Shown here in pieces: positions 36,718 through 47,500 of a DNA stretch of 64,000 nt. Position numbers and translations under genes: made by a program. Source of the stretch: Bombiscardovia nodaiensis (GTDB lineage: Bacteria > Actinomycetota > Actinomycetes > Actinomycetales > Bifidobacteriaceae); the NCBI GenBank assembly GCA_033127725.1, contig AP026798.1, positions 1,984,001-2,048,000 on the forward strand. Direction: 5' to 3'. Positions within the stretch are counted from its first letter, which is position 1, and every line of letters begins with the position of its first letter. Under the pieces are notes generated by a model that saw nothing but the letters and a program-made list of their open reading frames with translations, did no database searches and was not told where the DNA came from.

Positions 36718-39630
36718 CTAGGAACGATCAACGAGGCCGCCAAGGGTGATAGCGGTGAGGTGACCCGGCTCAGCACCCGTCGCCTCTAGGTAGAGCAGAA
36801 GATCGCCTTGGCCTTCGGGCACGAGGAAGAGGTCGCCGCGACCGCCTGCAAAGGTGGTGCCTGGCAGGCCGCCCAAGACGAGCCGACCCAGGTCGTAGTC
36901 CTGCGTAAAAGCCGTCAATTGCAGTCCGGAGCCCTCACAGCGTACGACCGTCGAGCCATGGTAGCTCGAGGTAATGGTGTCATTTTTTGACACCATTACC
37001 CACATACCCTGCCCCGGCTGGCAGGTCAGCGGCAGGGAGCTAACTGCAAATTGTGCCTGCTGACCCGCCTCCCGCAGCTCGGCCAGCCCTTGAGTCTGCA
37101 AGGTCCAGCCAGTAATCTCACGGCCAGAGAGCAGCGTGGGCTTGCCAGTTTCCTCCCCCCAAGCCTGCCAAGTGGTGACACTCAGCTGGTCGCCCTGGTG
37201 GATAGAGCCCAGCCAGAGAGTCTCCTGGAAAGGGGTGATAGCGCCCACAGGCCGGTCATTGAGCGCCACTTCGCAGCGGGTCTGCCCACCCTCAATGCGT
37301 AAGGCAGCGTCGCGGTCCGGGCCCGAGAACGTATAGACATACGTAACCGCACGCGGCCAATACGAAGCCGACCATCCGCCAAAGCTGCCGCGCGGGTGCG
37401 GGACATTACCAGCCAGCAGATGAGACGTGAGGGCAGGTGCAGGCTGACCAGGTAAATCCATAGACCACTTGGATACGGCTTGGACCAACCAGCCGGACTC
37501 CAGCGGCTCTTCCTGCTCTACAGCTAGCACGCCAGAAATGCCGCGCTTGGCCGTGAGTTGGAAAGCATTGAGACGGGAATCATCAAAGTTGGAATGGCCC
37601 CAGATAGCAGCGCGGATGGAAAGCTTGGACGAGCTGGTATCGCTGCGGCTATTCTCAGAGTGCTCTGCCGACCGCCCTTCCGCTGCCCGCCGCTGGTCCG
37701 AGCTGAACGGCAAGTAACAGTCTGCTCCACCATTGACCTGCCAGGGAGTGGTCAGGCTGCCCCAATTGACGCTGAGAATGTCGGCCGCTTGCCGCAAAAC
37801 CAAGCCCACCACCCCGCGCGCATCCGCCTGTGCCCGATAGAGGCCCGTCCCCCGGTAGATGCCGCAGCCTTCCAAGGCTTGTGGACGGCCATTATCTGTT
37901 GTAAAAGTAACATTCTTCCAGGCCGGTTCCTGCTCTGCTCGCCCGACCTGCTGCAGCTGGCAGACTGGCGCGCTCTGCTGGTGAACCGTCTTATTCGGCT
38001 GGCTCAGCTCAATTTCATACGAATACTCCTGGCCCTGGTAGGTAAACCGGAGCTTCAAACTGCCAACAAGGCCAGTGATAAGTAAGCGTTGAGCCTTGTC
38101 AGCACCAGCAGAAGCAGGAGTGCTTGTCTGGGCAGGGTGCATTTTTTCTGCCGAGCTATGGTCTGTCTCAAGCTCAGTGCAAGTCAGGTCGCCTTGAATC
38201 TTGCTGGCGAGGACTTGCGCCTGCTCCGGCAACTCAAGAGCGAGCCATACGGTGCCCGGAGCCATGGTAGGAGCCGAAAACTGAAGTTTGCCGCCTTGCC
38301 GGTCAGCTTGCAAACCGATCAGCTCACCGTTCGTAGCCCGGAGGGTGCACCCCGAGCTCAAGGGCAGGGAACGAACGAGCATCAGGCCCGCTCCCGCTGG
38401 CAGCTGGACATTCGGCAATCCTTCGCTTGGCCCACCAAGATTGAGCGCCAGCGCCTCCTGGCTCACATTCGTCAGGGTCAGTAAGCTGCCACCTCCCTGC
38501 AAATGCAAGATACCGAAGCCAAGCCGGGCATCGTGAGCACTCAGGGGCTGGCCTTGCAGGCGCATGGAGCGAGCCGCCCGGTCGATTTCTTCCTCGCCCG
38601 GCAGGTCTGCCAGAGCCAGGCGCTGCCCCAAGGCGCCAATCATGGCACACAAGCGGCGGGCATCGTCCGCATCCTCACGCTCCTGGCCAGCGGGATCAAT
38701 CACACCACCAAAGTCGTAATCGTGCGTCATGAAGGCTTCGAGCGAACCCCAGTTGTTGATGGACGGACCGTAGCCAAAATTCCATCCCGAAGCCTGCAAG
38801 TACGGGCCTATAAAGCGGGCGCCCGAGCCCACCAACCTGCGCAAGGTGCGGTGCCAGCGGTTGGTCTCCGTCACCACCATCGGCACCCGCTGACCGTCGC
38901 AGGAACGGCGATAATAGCGCACTTGCGCATCGAAATCGGGGTCAGCGTCGTTGGGATACAGGTTGACCGCAGGGGCCACGCCGTCCGCCTGACCGCCCGC
39001 TCGGAGCATGTCTCCCTCGCCAGCGCAAGCGATGATAGGAACCGTGATGCCCATCTCACGCATCATCTGGCTCAGGGCACCAATGTATCCGGTCGGATCT
39101 TCGCAGTCGAAGAAATCCAGCTCATTGTCAGCCTGGACCATAATGACCGGTCCGCCCTGCCCCGGACCCTGATACTGTTGACGGGCGAGAATGGGAATAA
39201 TCCGCTCGTACCAGGAGCGCACAGCCTTCAAAAAGCTCGGATCATTCTGGCGAATACACATCTTCGCATCCGTGCTCACCCAAGCCGGCAGAGCTCCCCC
39301 GTCCCACTCCGAGCAGATGTAAGGACCGGGCCGCACGAGGGCAAACAGGCCAACTTCCGAAGTCATACGCAAGAAGGATTCAATGTCTCGCTGGCCGGAG
39401 AAATCCCAGACCCCGGGCTCCAGCTCGTGAAAATTCCAGGGCACATACACGTCTATGGCCCGGTATCCCAGCCCTTTGACCGCCTCCAAGCGCTGCTGCC
39501 ACTGCTCCCTGGGCACGCGGAAGGGAAAGAGCGAGGCGCACATAAGCACTCTGGGCTCGCCGTCAATGAAAAGTTGACTGCCTTCGAAGGCGACGGCAGA
39601 GCTGGAATTTTGGGGCATAGTTTCAGACAT
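36718..39630 (-). CDS. GH35-type beta-galactosidase-like glycosidase
   Basis: The 970-residue protein has no signal peptide and is probably cytoplasmic, cleaving sugars brought in by the adjacent ABC importer. The N-terminal barrel carries GH35 hallmarks: FPFRVPREQWQQRLEAVKGLGYRAIDVYVPWNFHE, then FALVRPGPYICSEWDGGALPAW. The acid/base is probably Glu170 in VQADNE, where most GH35 enzymes have IENE, and the nucleophile Glu255 in VVTETNRW. The C-terminal half is beta-rich accessory domains, with a jelly-roll near the end. The ATG follows AGGAAG by seven bases. It is last in the operon, behind a strong intercistronic hairpin. Confidence 0.85.
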   Translation of the reverse strand: MSETMPQNSSSAVAFEGSQLFIDGEPRVLMCASLFPFRVPREQWQQRLEAVKGLGYRAIDVYVPWNFHELEPGVWDFSGQRDIESFLRMTSEVGLFALVRPGPYICSEWDGGALPAWVSTDAKMCIRQNDPSFLKAVRSWYERIIPILARQQYQGPGQGGPVIMVQADNELDFFDCEDPTGYIGALSQMMREMGITVPIIACAGEGDMLRAGGQADGVAPAVNLYPNDADPDFDAQVRYYRRSCDGQRVPMVVTETNRWHRTLRRLVGSGARFIGPYLQASGWNFGYGPSINNWGSLEAFMTHDYDFGGVIDPAGQEREDADDARRLCAMIGALGQRLALADLPGEEEIDRAARSMRLQGQPLSAHDARLGFGILHLQGGGSLLTLTNVSQEALALNLGGPSEGLPNVQLPAGAGLMLVRSLPLSSGCTLRATNGELIGLQADRQGGKLQFSAPTMAPGTVWLALELPEQAQVLASKIQGDLTCTELETDHSSAEKMHPAQTSTPASAGADKAQRLLITGLVGSLKLRFTYQGQEYSYEIELSQPNKTVHQQSAPVCQLQQVGRAEQEPAWKNVTFTTDNGRPQALEGCGIYRGTGLYRAQADARGVVGLVLRQAADILSVNWGSLTTPWQVNGGADCYLPFSSDQRRAAEGRSAEHSENSRSDTSSSKLSIRAAIWGHSNFDDSRLNAFQLTAKRGISGVLAVEQEEPLESGWLVQAVSKWSMDLPGQPAPALTSHLLAGNVPHPRGSFGGWSASYWPRAVTYVYTFSGPDRDAALRIEGGQTRCEVALNDRPVGAITPFQETLWLGSIHQGDQLSVTTWQAWGEETGKPTLLSGREITGWTLQTQGLAELREAGQQAQFAVSSLPLTCQPGQGMWVMVSKNDTITSSYHGSTVVRCEGSGLQLTAFTQDYDLGRLVLGGLPGTTFAGGRGDLFLVPEGQGDLLLYLEATGAEPGHLTAITLGGLVDRS

Positions 39631-39674
39631 AAGGGCACTTCCTAAAGTTGTTACAAGCGAGTTTCAATCGAATA

Positions 39675-39707
39675 AACGCCCCAAGAGCTGTTCCCTCTTG
39701 GGGCGTT
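39675..39707 (-). terminator. Intercistronic hairpin before the GH35 gene
   Basis: AACGCCCCAAGAG (39675-39687) pairs perfectly with 39695-39707 around 7 bases. On the minus strand TTTATTC follows, so it may act as a partial terminator or shield the 3' end of the transporter message. Confidence 0.6.
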
Positions 39708-39726
39708 CCTCCTTCGCGCACAAGCC

Positions 39727-40581
39727 TTACTTAATACCTGCGGATCCAGCCATCATGCCGGATTCATACAAGTACTTCTGGGCGAAGTAGTAGACGATGA
39801 GCACGGGCAGAATCAGGATTAAGGAACCCACCATAATCATGTTCCAAGGCGGAGTCTGCGCACCGGAGCTCTGTGCAGAGAGCACCTGCAAGCCCAGGGC
39901 CAGCGGCATCTTGTCCTCATCGTTGATGTAGAGCAGGGGTCCGAAGAAACTGCCCCAGTTGGCCGAGAAGGTAAAGACGCAGACGGCAGCGAGCACTGGA
40001 ATCATCATGGGCAAAATAATCCGATTGAAAATGCCGAAGTAGCCCAGGCCGTCAATTTCAGCTGCCTCGTCCAGCTCGGTCGGGATGCGCGTAATGAACT
40101 GGCGCATGAGGAACACGTTGTAGGCGTTGGCGAAAAGATTAGGCACAATGATAGGCAGTAGGGTGTTGACCCAGCCCAGCGTCCTGAAGAGGATGAACTG
40201 AGGAATCATCAGCACCTGGCCAGGAATCATCATGGTGGAGAGCACAATGACGAACAGAATGTTCTTGCCGGGAGCGTTCAAGCGGGCGAAACCGTACGAA
40301 ACCAGAGCCGACGAGAAGGTCATGAAAATGCAGGCCGGAATCACAATCATCAACGAGTTGAGGATGAAGCGACCAATCGGCAGGCCTGAGTTAAAGACGC
40401 GCACAAAGTTCTCCCAGTGCCACTCAGTGGGGAAGAAGGAGAAGCTCATGGAGTTCGTCGTATGATCTGAGGAGAGCGCGATGGAGACCACGAAGACCAG
40501 GGGCGCGCACAGAATAGCCGAGACGACAGTCAGAATGGCGTAACGACGCGCTTTTGCGCCGGTACCGTTATTGGAATTCAC
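39727..40581 (-). CDS. Sugar ABC transporter permease (MalG type)
   Basis: A 284-residue inner-membrane subunit of a carbohydrate importer with six membrane helices. The EAA loop that contacts the ATPase reads ELDEAAEIDGLGYFGIFNRIILPMMIPV. The GTG start overlaps the TGA of the partner permease (GTGA) and follows GGAGG. No ATPase is encoded in the locus, so a shared MsmK-type ATPase elsewhere is expected. Confidence 0.93.
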   Translation of the reverse strand: MNSNNGTGAKARRYAILTVVSAILCAPLVFVVSIALSSDHTTNSMSFSFFPTEWHWENFVRVFNSGLPIGRFILNSLMIVIPACIFMTFSSALVSYGFARLNAPGKNILFVIVLSTMMIPGQVLMIPQFILFRTLGWVNTLLPIIVPNLFANAYNVFLMRQFITRIPTELDEAAEIDGLGYFGIFNRIILPMMIPVLAAVCVFTFSANWGSFFGPLLYINDEDKMPLALGLQVLSAQSSGAQTPPWNMIMVGSLILILPVLIVYYFAQKYLYESGMMAGSAGIK

Positions 40582-41516
40582 TTCTTTACCTCCGACTCAT
40601 AGAAGACCCAAGCATCAGACGATTTCAGCACAGCACCCGAGATGACCATGATGATGACGAAGAGAATCCAAGCTAGAGCGGACGCGTAGCCCATGTGGAA
40701 GTCTTTAAAGGCTGAGTTGTAAATATAGGGAACCATCATCTGACTCGCGTTGTCGGGGCCGCCGGCCGTCATGATGTAAACCTGATCGAAGACCTGGAAG
40801 GCGCCGATAATGCCCGTCACCAGGTTGAAGAAGAGGATAGGCGTAATCATGGGGAAAGTGATGTTCCAGAAGGTGCGATAGTGGCCTGCGCCGTCGAGCT
40901 CAGCAGCCTCGTAAAGTTCCTTAGGCACACCATTAATGGCAGAAATCAGCAGAATCGTACCGCCGCCAACCTGCCAGAGGGAGAGCATAATAATCGCCGG
41001 AATAACCCAGTTGGCATCTAAGAGCCAGGCCGGGCCGTGAATGCCAAAAATGCTGAGCACAGCGTCAATAGGGCCATCCTCTGGCTTCAAAAGCCACTTG
41101 AAAATCAAGCCAGCCGAGACCAGAGGCACCAGTGAAGGCAAGTAGATAATCGTACGATAAATGCGCTTGCCCTTGAAATCGCGCGCCAGCAGATTGGAAA
41201 GATAGAGAGCAATGAGCAGGGAGAGCGGCACCGACACAATCGCGTAATAGAAGGTGTGCCCTAGCACCTTCCAGAAGAGCGGGTCATCAGTGAAGGCCTT
41301 GACATAATTTTGGATACCCACCCAATTGGGTGTCTGGAAAGAATCCCAATCGGTAAACGATAGAAAGAGCGATGCAAACATCGGTACGGCCGTAAAGACG
41401 ACGAAGCCGAAAATCCACGGAGAAACGCACGCATAAAAAGCCAAAGCTTCCCTAGTCTTGCGCGTCATCCCCTTACGCTTTTTGCGCGGCTTGGAAACCG
41501 CTGTGGCTGAACTCAT
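40578..41516 (-). CDS. Sugar ABC transporter permease (MalF type)
   Basis: Partner permease of 312 residues. It begins with a basic segment KPRKKRKGMTRKTRE, then six helices, with the EAA loop PKELYEAAELDGAGHYRTFWNITFPMITPI. It follows the binding-protein gene across 167 bases containing a stable hairpin and overlaps the second permease gene by four bases. It belongs to the CUT1 class, which takes up oligosaccharides. Confidence 0.93.
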   Translation of the reverse strand: MSSATAVSKPRKKRKGMTRKTREALAFYACVSPWIFGFVVFTAVPMFASLFLSFTDWDSFQTPNWVGIQNYVKAFTDDPLFWKVLGHTFYYAIVSVPLSLLIALYLSNLLARDFKGKRIYRTIIYLPSLVPLVSAGLIFKWLLKPEDGPIDAVLSIFGIHGPAWLLDANWVIPAIIMLSLWQVGGGTILLISAINGVPKELYEAAELDGAGHYRTFWNITFPMITPILFFNLVTGIIGAFQVFDQVYIMTAGGPDNASQMMVPYIYNSAFKDFHMGYASALAWILFVIIMVISGAVLKSSDAWVFYESEVKK

Positions 41517-41603
41517 ACGAACACCAACCTTGGTTCAAACTCATTACGGGCGCGGGGCTTCAAAGCTAGACACCCCTAGTCCTCTTGCAATACGAATATA
41601 CGA

Positions 41604-41639
41604 TTGTGGGCGGGGAGAGGCGATCTGGCCCGCCCACAA
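41604..41639 (-). other. Intercistronic stem-loop after binding-protein gene
   Basis: TTGTGGGCGGG (41604-41614) pairs perfectly with 41629-41639 across 14 bases. Such hairpins between the binding protein and permease genes usually stabilise the binding-protein mRNA and lower permease expression. No T run follows. Confidence 0.65.
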
Positions 41640-41683
41640 GGTATGTGATAGCAATTCAGTGTTGAGCTGCTATCGTGTCAAAG

Positions 41684-42946
41684 CTACTTTTTCAGAGCCC
41701 CTTCGAGCGTCTTTTGAGCTTTGTCGAGTCCAGTCTTGACGTCCTGCTTACCGTTCCAGGTCTGCGACATACCGTCAGACATGGCCTTGGTGATCTGGTT
41801 CCACTCGGGGATGAACGGAGGAGCCCAAGTCATCGAAGTGGACTTTGCGAAGACGGACAGGTCAATGTGCTGCTTGTTCCAAGAAGCTTCAGTGAAGGAC
41901 TTATCTGCAGCGGCCTCAACATTGGCCGGCACATCGAGACCATTCTCAGCGATGGGCTTCTGGCCTTCCTTGCTGGACAGGAACTTGACGATCTTCATGG
42001 CATCTTCCTTGTGCTTGCTCTGCGAAGAGACAGCCAAGGCGTTGGAGAACATAGGAACAGCGGTCTTCTTGCCGTGCCACATGGGAGCTACACCCCAGTT
42101 GAACTTAACGTCCTTCAAAGCGCCGACGTTCCAGAAGCCAGTGACTTCCATGGCCAGCTTGCCCTGAGAGAAGAGGGGATCGGCACCTGAGTCGGTAATC
42201 TGCTCAGGCTTGGGAGCTACCTGGTACTTGTACATCAAATCCTGGTAGAACTGCATAGCTTCGACGTTCTCAGAAGAGTTGACAACGGGCTTGCCGTTGC
42301 TATCTATAATCTTGCCGCCATTTTGGTAGATCCAGGTCATGTACCAAGCCCACCAGTCGCCTTCGCAGTAGGCCCACTGCGTAGTTTTGTTGCCGTCGCG
42401 CTTGACGAGCTTTTGAGTGTTCTCAACGAACGTATTCCAATCCCAGTTCTCGCTGGGATACTGCACGCCTGCTGCGTCGAAAATATCCTTGTTGTAGTAG
42501 ACCACACCAGGGGCTGAGCGGTCAGGTGCACCGTACATCTTGCCCTTGTAGGAGTAGGCCTGCACGTTCGCCTTGCCAAACTGCTGCTCAGCATTGGGGT
42601 ACTGGGCGGTCAAATCAGCGAGCTGCCCACGGCTCGAATAAGCGTTGATGTTTTCGGCCATCTCGAGAATGTCGGGAGCCGTACCTCCGGAGAACATGGT
42701 CTGGATTTTGGTGTCGTAATCCTTGGCAATGTACTGCAACTTGACGTTAATGCTTGGGTACTTCTTCTTCGCTAAGTCAAGACGCTGCTGCATAGTCTGC
42801 TTGTCGGTGTCACCTCCCCAAATGGTCAGGACTAGGTCGTCCTTGCCGGCGCCGTTTGACCCGCACCCAGCCAGGGAACCCACCATTGCTAACGAGGCAA
42901 CCGCCGCCAGTGTGGCAGTGGCTAACTTCTTAGTAAAGGACCTCAT
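41684..42946 (-). CDS. Sugar ABC transporter substrate-binding lipoprotein
   Basis: A 420-residue extracellular binding protein of the CUT1 class. The lipoprotein signal ends MVGSLAGC, giving an N-terminal lipid anchor. The mature part has the two-lobed MalE-like pattern (DLVLTIWGGDTDKQTMQQRL, APDILEMAENINAYSSRGQLADLT, FSQGKLAMEVTGFWNVGALK). The substrate is not evident; together with the GH35 enzyme a beta-galactoside is likely. It is first in the operon, with a good promoter about 135 bases upstream of the ATG that is covered by a LacI-like operator. Confidence 0.92.
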   Translation of the reverse strand: MRSFTKKLATATLAAVASLAMVGSLAGCGSNGAGKDDLVLTIWGGDTDKQTMQQRLDLAKKKYPSINVKLQYIAKDYDTKIQTMFSGGTAPDILEMAENINAYSSRGQLADLTAQYPNAEQQFGKANVQAYSYKGKMYGAPDRSAPGVVYYNKDIFDAAGVQYPSENWDWNTFVENTQKLVKRDGNKTTQWAYCEGDWWAWYMTWIYQNGGKIIDSNGKPVVNSSENVEAMQFYQDLMYKYQVAPKPEQITDSGADPLFSQGKLAMEVTGFWNVGALKDVKFNWGVAPMWHGKKTAVPMFSNALAVSSQSKHKEDAMKIVKFLSSKEGQKPIAENGLDVPANVEAAADKSFTEASWNKQHIDLSVFAKSTSMTWAPPFIPEWNQITKAMSDGMSQTWNGKQDVKTGLDKAQKTLEGALKK

Positions 42947-43080
42947 TGAAACCTCCTTGATTCAAAGGAACCTTCCTTCTTCTCACAATCCCGTGGCTGC
43001 TCCTGTGCGCACGCGGCACTGCATACTCTCAGTCTCTTCATCGCCCATTACTGAATCGAATCAATTAACTGACAAGAACA

Positions 43081-43109
43081 ATATAAGGTATTTTACTGAT
43101 ACGTGTCAA
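43081..43109 (-). promoter_or_regulatory. Promoter of the sugar operon with LacI-like operator
   Basis: On the minus strand TTGACA (43109-43104) and TTATAT (43086-43081) are 17 bases apart. TGATACGTGTCA (43097-43108), a near-palindrome with central CG, overlaps the -35 box, as expected for a LacI-family repressor site. The rest of the 369-base gap to the regulator holds a hairpin at 43132-43152 and no gene. Confidence 0.7.
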
Positions 43110-43131
43110 ATCGTTGCTAGAATGGTCACAT

Positions 43132-43152
43132 AGCTATCTGTCAAAGATAGCT
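43132..43152. promoter_or_regulatory. Perfect inverted repeat in the lacI-sugar operon gap
   Basis: AGCTATCT and AGATAGCT flank GTCAA. It could be a second regulator site or an RNA hairpin; it lies 22 bases from the operator and 164 before the regulator start. Confidence 0.45.
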
Positions 43153-43315
43153 TGAGGACGGCTTCACGAGCTGCTAACTCACCCAACTCCGCAGAACCAT
43201 GTTGGCGTGTCGGTGTTTACAGCCATAGTGAATACATCAGCTATACACGCTAGTAGCATCACGCACAAAACCGTGATCCGGTAGGGGCTCAGGCACAGCG
43301 AACAGGGAGGTTTCA

Positions 43316-44397
43316 ATGGTGACCATGCGGGATGTGGCAGCGCTAGCAGGCGTGTCCCAAGCTACCGTCTCCTATGCGCTCAACGGGGATCCTATTATTA
43401 CTGAGAGCACGCGGGCCAAAGTACTTACTGCCGCACGCAAACTCAACTACACCGTCAACCTCTCTGCTAGAAATTTGAAATCCGGCAAGAGCGGTGCCCT
43501 CGGACTCGTAGTCCAGGAACTGCAAAATCCATACGTTACCCAATTGGCCGACGCGGTCTCCCAGTACGCACTAACCAAGCACATGCAGACCGTCATCCAG
43601 CAAACCCTGTACCGGCAAGAGAACGAAACCTCCATCCTAGAACATGTGACGAGTGCCTTTTGCGATGCCGTCATCTTCAGCCCCAGCAAACTCACCAGCA
43701 AGCAAATCAAATCCCAGCTCAACGGCAAACCCGCCCTCCTGCTCTCTTCCCGAGACAGCAATCCCGAATACGACGTGCTCGACACGCCCGCCCGAGAAGC
43801 CATGTACACCGCCACCTCCTATCTGCTGGAAACCGGCTGCCGAAAGTTGCTCTTTATGGGCATGCCATACATACCTCTCAATGAGTGCCTGTACTCCGTT
43901 GACTCCGCCCGACTGCGCATAGCCGGTTTTGAGCAAGCCCTTGTGGAGCATGGCATCGAGCCTAGTCCTTCTCAGTTCATTCAGCCTGGAGGCTGGAACC
44001 CGGCTATAAGCCGTGCAGCCATGCTCGAGTATCTTGACCAACATGCTGCCCCCAAGCTAGCGGGCATAGGTCAAACTCAGCTGACCCTCCGCTCAACTTT
44101 GACGGAGTCGTCTGTGTGAACGACACTGCTGCGCTTGGTGTGATGCGAGCACTCGTTGACAGGCACATTCGCATCCCCCAAGACGTTTCTGTGATTGGCT
44201 TCGATGGCATCAACCAAGGCGCTTTCACCTCGCCGAGCCTAACGACCATGGACTTCGATTTTGATGATATGGCTCAGCAGGCTGTCGACATGCTCATGCT
44301 GCGTTTACATGAGATGAACGCTGAGGACAGCGAGAAACAACCCCCGCAGCATCTCCTGGCTCACTACCGCCTGCTCAAACGCGAATCAACCCGCTGA
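43316..44397 (+). pseudogene. LacI-family regulator gene with a frameshift
   Basis: The first frame (43316-44119) has the LacI headpiece MRDVAALAGVSQATVSYALNG, hinge region and most of the effector domain, then loses sense after DQHAAP. The rest (VVCVNDTAALGVMRALVD, VSVIGFDGI and the C-terminus to 44397) is in another frame. One extra C in the C5 run near 44046-44050 would join them. The repaired protein would be about 360 residues. The ATG follows GGGAGG. As written, the product lacks part of the effector lobe and would probably be inactive, which would leave the divergent sugar operon unrepressed; a sequencing error is the alternative. Confidence 0.85.
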
Positions 44398-44500
44398 ATT
44401 TGCTGCTGCCAATTTTCCACCAATCAGACAGCAGCAAAACTGAGCTCTTCGCACATTCTCAGCCCCCCCCCAGCATTAAGCGTCGCAGCAGGTAGGACAC

Positions 44501-44538
44501 CGACGTGGGCAGCGCACTCATGCCCGCTGCCCACGTCG
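44501..44538 (-). terminator. Terminator-like hairpin after the adhesin gene
   Basis: CGACGTGGGCAGCG (44501-44514) pairs perfectly with 44525-44538 around 10 bases. It lies just beyond the adhesin stop and after the convergent regulator, so may serve both. There is no T run. Confidence 0.6.
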
Positions 44539-44549
44539 GCCAATGGACT

Positions 44550-47500
44550 TTACAATCCTCGAATATGCTGCCCTAGCCTAGTGCCGCGATTCTTCAGCCT
44601 CGCCCGACTCATGAAAGGCAGGCTTGCCCCGAATAAGGAAACCCCCAGGAGGCAGACGACCACAACGCTGGCCCCTGTCATCGGCAGAAAGACTGGCTCC
44701 GGATCTGGGCGCTTGCCGTTCCAATCATCGGGCTGCGCCACCACCTCTTCGCCGGTACAATTCGTGCTCTGCCGTTCTCCAGGCTTGTCATCCCAAGGGT
44801 CATCGTCGATGACTGGGCAGTCCTCTACCGGCTTGGCTCTTGCGCCCGCACGGTCGGTATGGTGTCCACCCTCCTCAACTCCCTGCAATTCGCCTTGCAC
44901 GTCAACGAACTCACCAGGTTTCAGGACCAGTTGATCGAACCCTTGCGGATACGCTATGTTCCGTACCTGCCCTGTGCCGTCGATGGTTTGGTCGCTTAAC
45001 TCTATGGCCGTCACCGGCAGCTCTCCCGTATTGGTAATACGGAAGATAATGACCGTACCGTCTTTGGCGTCTTCGAGGGCTTCGTCAACCTGATTGCGAT
45101 TGCCTTGCTCCGGCCCGCTATCACGATCGAACTTCTCAATCGCGATCGAAGCCTGCAAGTGAGGTGTTTTCGTCTCCACTTCGTTCGAAGGTCTTTGCAC
45201 GCCGTTCAGCGTTTCTCGGAACCAGTTTTTCACTGACTCCGCCGGTTGGTAGCGAGTAAACTGCACATACGCAGACCACGCTTGTTCAGCCTCGTCAGAA
45301 CTCACCAGCCTCAAATACGTCGGACTGGCGGTGATGGTGAACTGGCCGTCTGTATCGGAATAGGTGAACAGATCCTCGGTAATGCCATATTTGCCAAGAT
45401 TGCTTTCCCTATCGAAACCAGCACCCGCAATCCGCTCGCCCTTTTGGGCCAGCACCTTACCCTTGCTATCGATTAAGTCTCGATTCGCGTAGACCGCCCA
45501 CTGACCTGTAGGTTTGTCATGGTCTTTGTCGTAATTATCTACAATGCTCCAATCAGTAATTTCAGGGTATGCGCGATGTTTCGGCAGCACACTTGAATCG
45601 AGCCGGTATAAGAACTGGCTGTGAAGATATATCTTCTGGTGGTTGACGCTTTCTCCGCCTACGTCAATGACCACGTCCTTGCTCGGGTTGATGGGTTTGA
45701 GAGGATTAGCCACCGTGTTGGTGATGTCCTCGCGGCTGTTGGTGATTTGTTTGGCGGTGTTCTTGACGGTGTACCCGTCAGTGACCTTGACCACGGTGAC
45801 CGGTAGCACCAGCTGGTACTTCTTGCCTAGTAGGCTCTGGTCGATGGCCGGATCCTTCAAGGGGTCGAGTTTCTGCGTGCTGTAGGCTTTCAGGTCTTTG
45901 GGCTGGGGGTCACCTTTCACGGTTTCACCGGTGGCGGGGATCTGCGTGTCTACGGTCTTGAAGAAGGCGTAGACAATCCCGTCCTTGACTTGAATGTTGA
46001 GCTTGGCGGTCACGTCTTTACCAGCTGGGTCGAGCACTTGGATAGCGTGCTCGTCCAGTTTCAGGTACTCCTGATCGTAAGCGTCGATGGCACCTAAGCG
46101 TTGCACCTTGTAGGCGGTGTTGGCTAGGTCGCTGGCATCGATGTTGATCCGGTAGTACAGGTGGTCACCCAAGAGAGCCGTTTTCCCGTCAATGTTGACC
46201 GATGGGCTCTTCTGCGTATCCTCCTTACCGGGCTTAATTGTAGGTGGCTGATTGTGTACCTGATTACTGGGTGTGACCGAGTTGTTGATGGTCAGCCAAG
46301 CCTGGTTATCGATGACATGGTCAGTGGGCGCGTCTTCTTTCACTCGTGCTTCGAAACGTAGGAGGATACGAGGGTGGGAGCCCTTGGGCCAGTTCGCGCT
46401 CACCCAGCCCTTAGCAAAGGAAGCTACAAAACTGTGAGCATTGTCATCCCAGCTGCCGGTCCACTGACTGCGAGGAATAACGCGACCGGTGTTCAGGTCG
46501 TGGATCTCCAGGGTCTGCTTATCCGGCACGGTCTGCGGATCATAGGTGTCTGAGACCGCGACCTCGGTGATCTCGTAAGCGTCGTTGGCGGGGATGAGCG
46601 GGTCCACTTTGACGGTGTACTCGACTTTCTGCCCGGGGAAGACGCGCTTACCGTCCACACTGTCCTGGTCGCCGCCCTGACTGGCTTCACCAATCACATC
46701 CTTATGGATGGAGGGCACCGTCAGGCAGATAGCGGGCTGGTTCGTGTCTACGGGCGCGTGCCCGGCCTGCTGGTTGCCCTTGTTGGTCAAGCCTGACCCG
46801 TCAGGGTTCTTGCACGCATCCAACTGGTCACCAGGGGCCTTACCGTAGTCCTTACGGATACCCGCCGGATCGAACGTAACGTTGAACGGCACCAGCATAG
46901 TAATCTGCTTAGCTGAGCTCATATCCTGCAAGCCTTGCGCATACGCTGGCTTCGCAGTCGCAGTCGCCACGGTACCATTCACACTGACGGTGAACTGGCT
47001 GGTCACATCCCGTCCACTAGCGTCGATGGCCGCGATGGTGGAGTGCTCGGCCGTGCTCGCATCCTGGTCGTAGACGCGAATATGGGAGACATCCTCCGGG
47101 CTAACAATACGAGCCGACTGCTGCCAATCATCTGAGAGCACCAGGTTAGGAACCCGTGCCAGGTGGGCGGGCATCGTAGCGTTCACCGCTGCTGCCACCC
47201 GGTCTCCCTGCCGGAAAGCCTTATCATCAGCTCCAGTCTGGTTGGTTTTAGTGGGGTCAATGACCAGCTTGTAGTCCTCAGAACTGCTCATCGGGTCACC
47301 GTTCTCCAACGCCACCCAGCTCTTATCCGGGTTAGGTGTCCACACAAACACCGGCGGCTCATTGGTAGGAACCTTCTTCCGGTTCCACTGCTCATAGCCC
47401 TTATTCGTGAGCTGGACGAGCTTCCCGTTCGTGCGGGTCGCATCCTTGAACGTGCCACCGATGTAGAGCTTGACACTCTTATCGGCCGGTAAGTTCTCGG

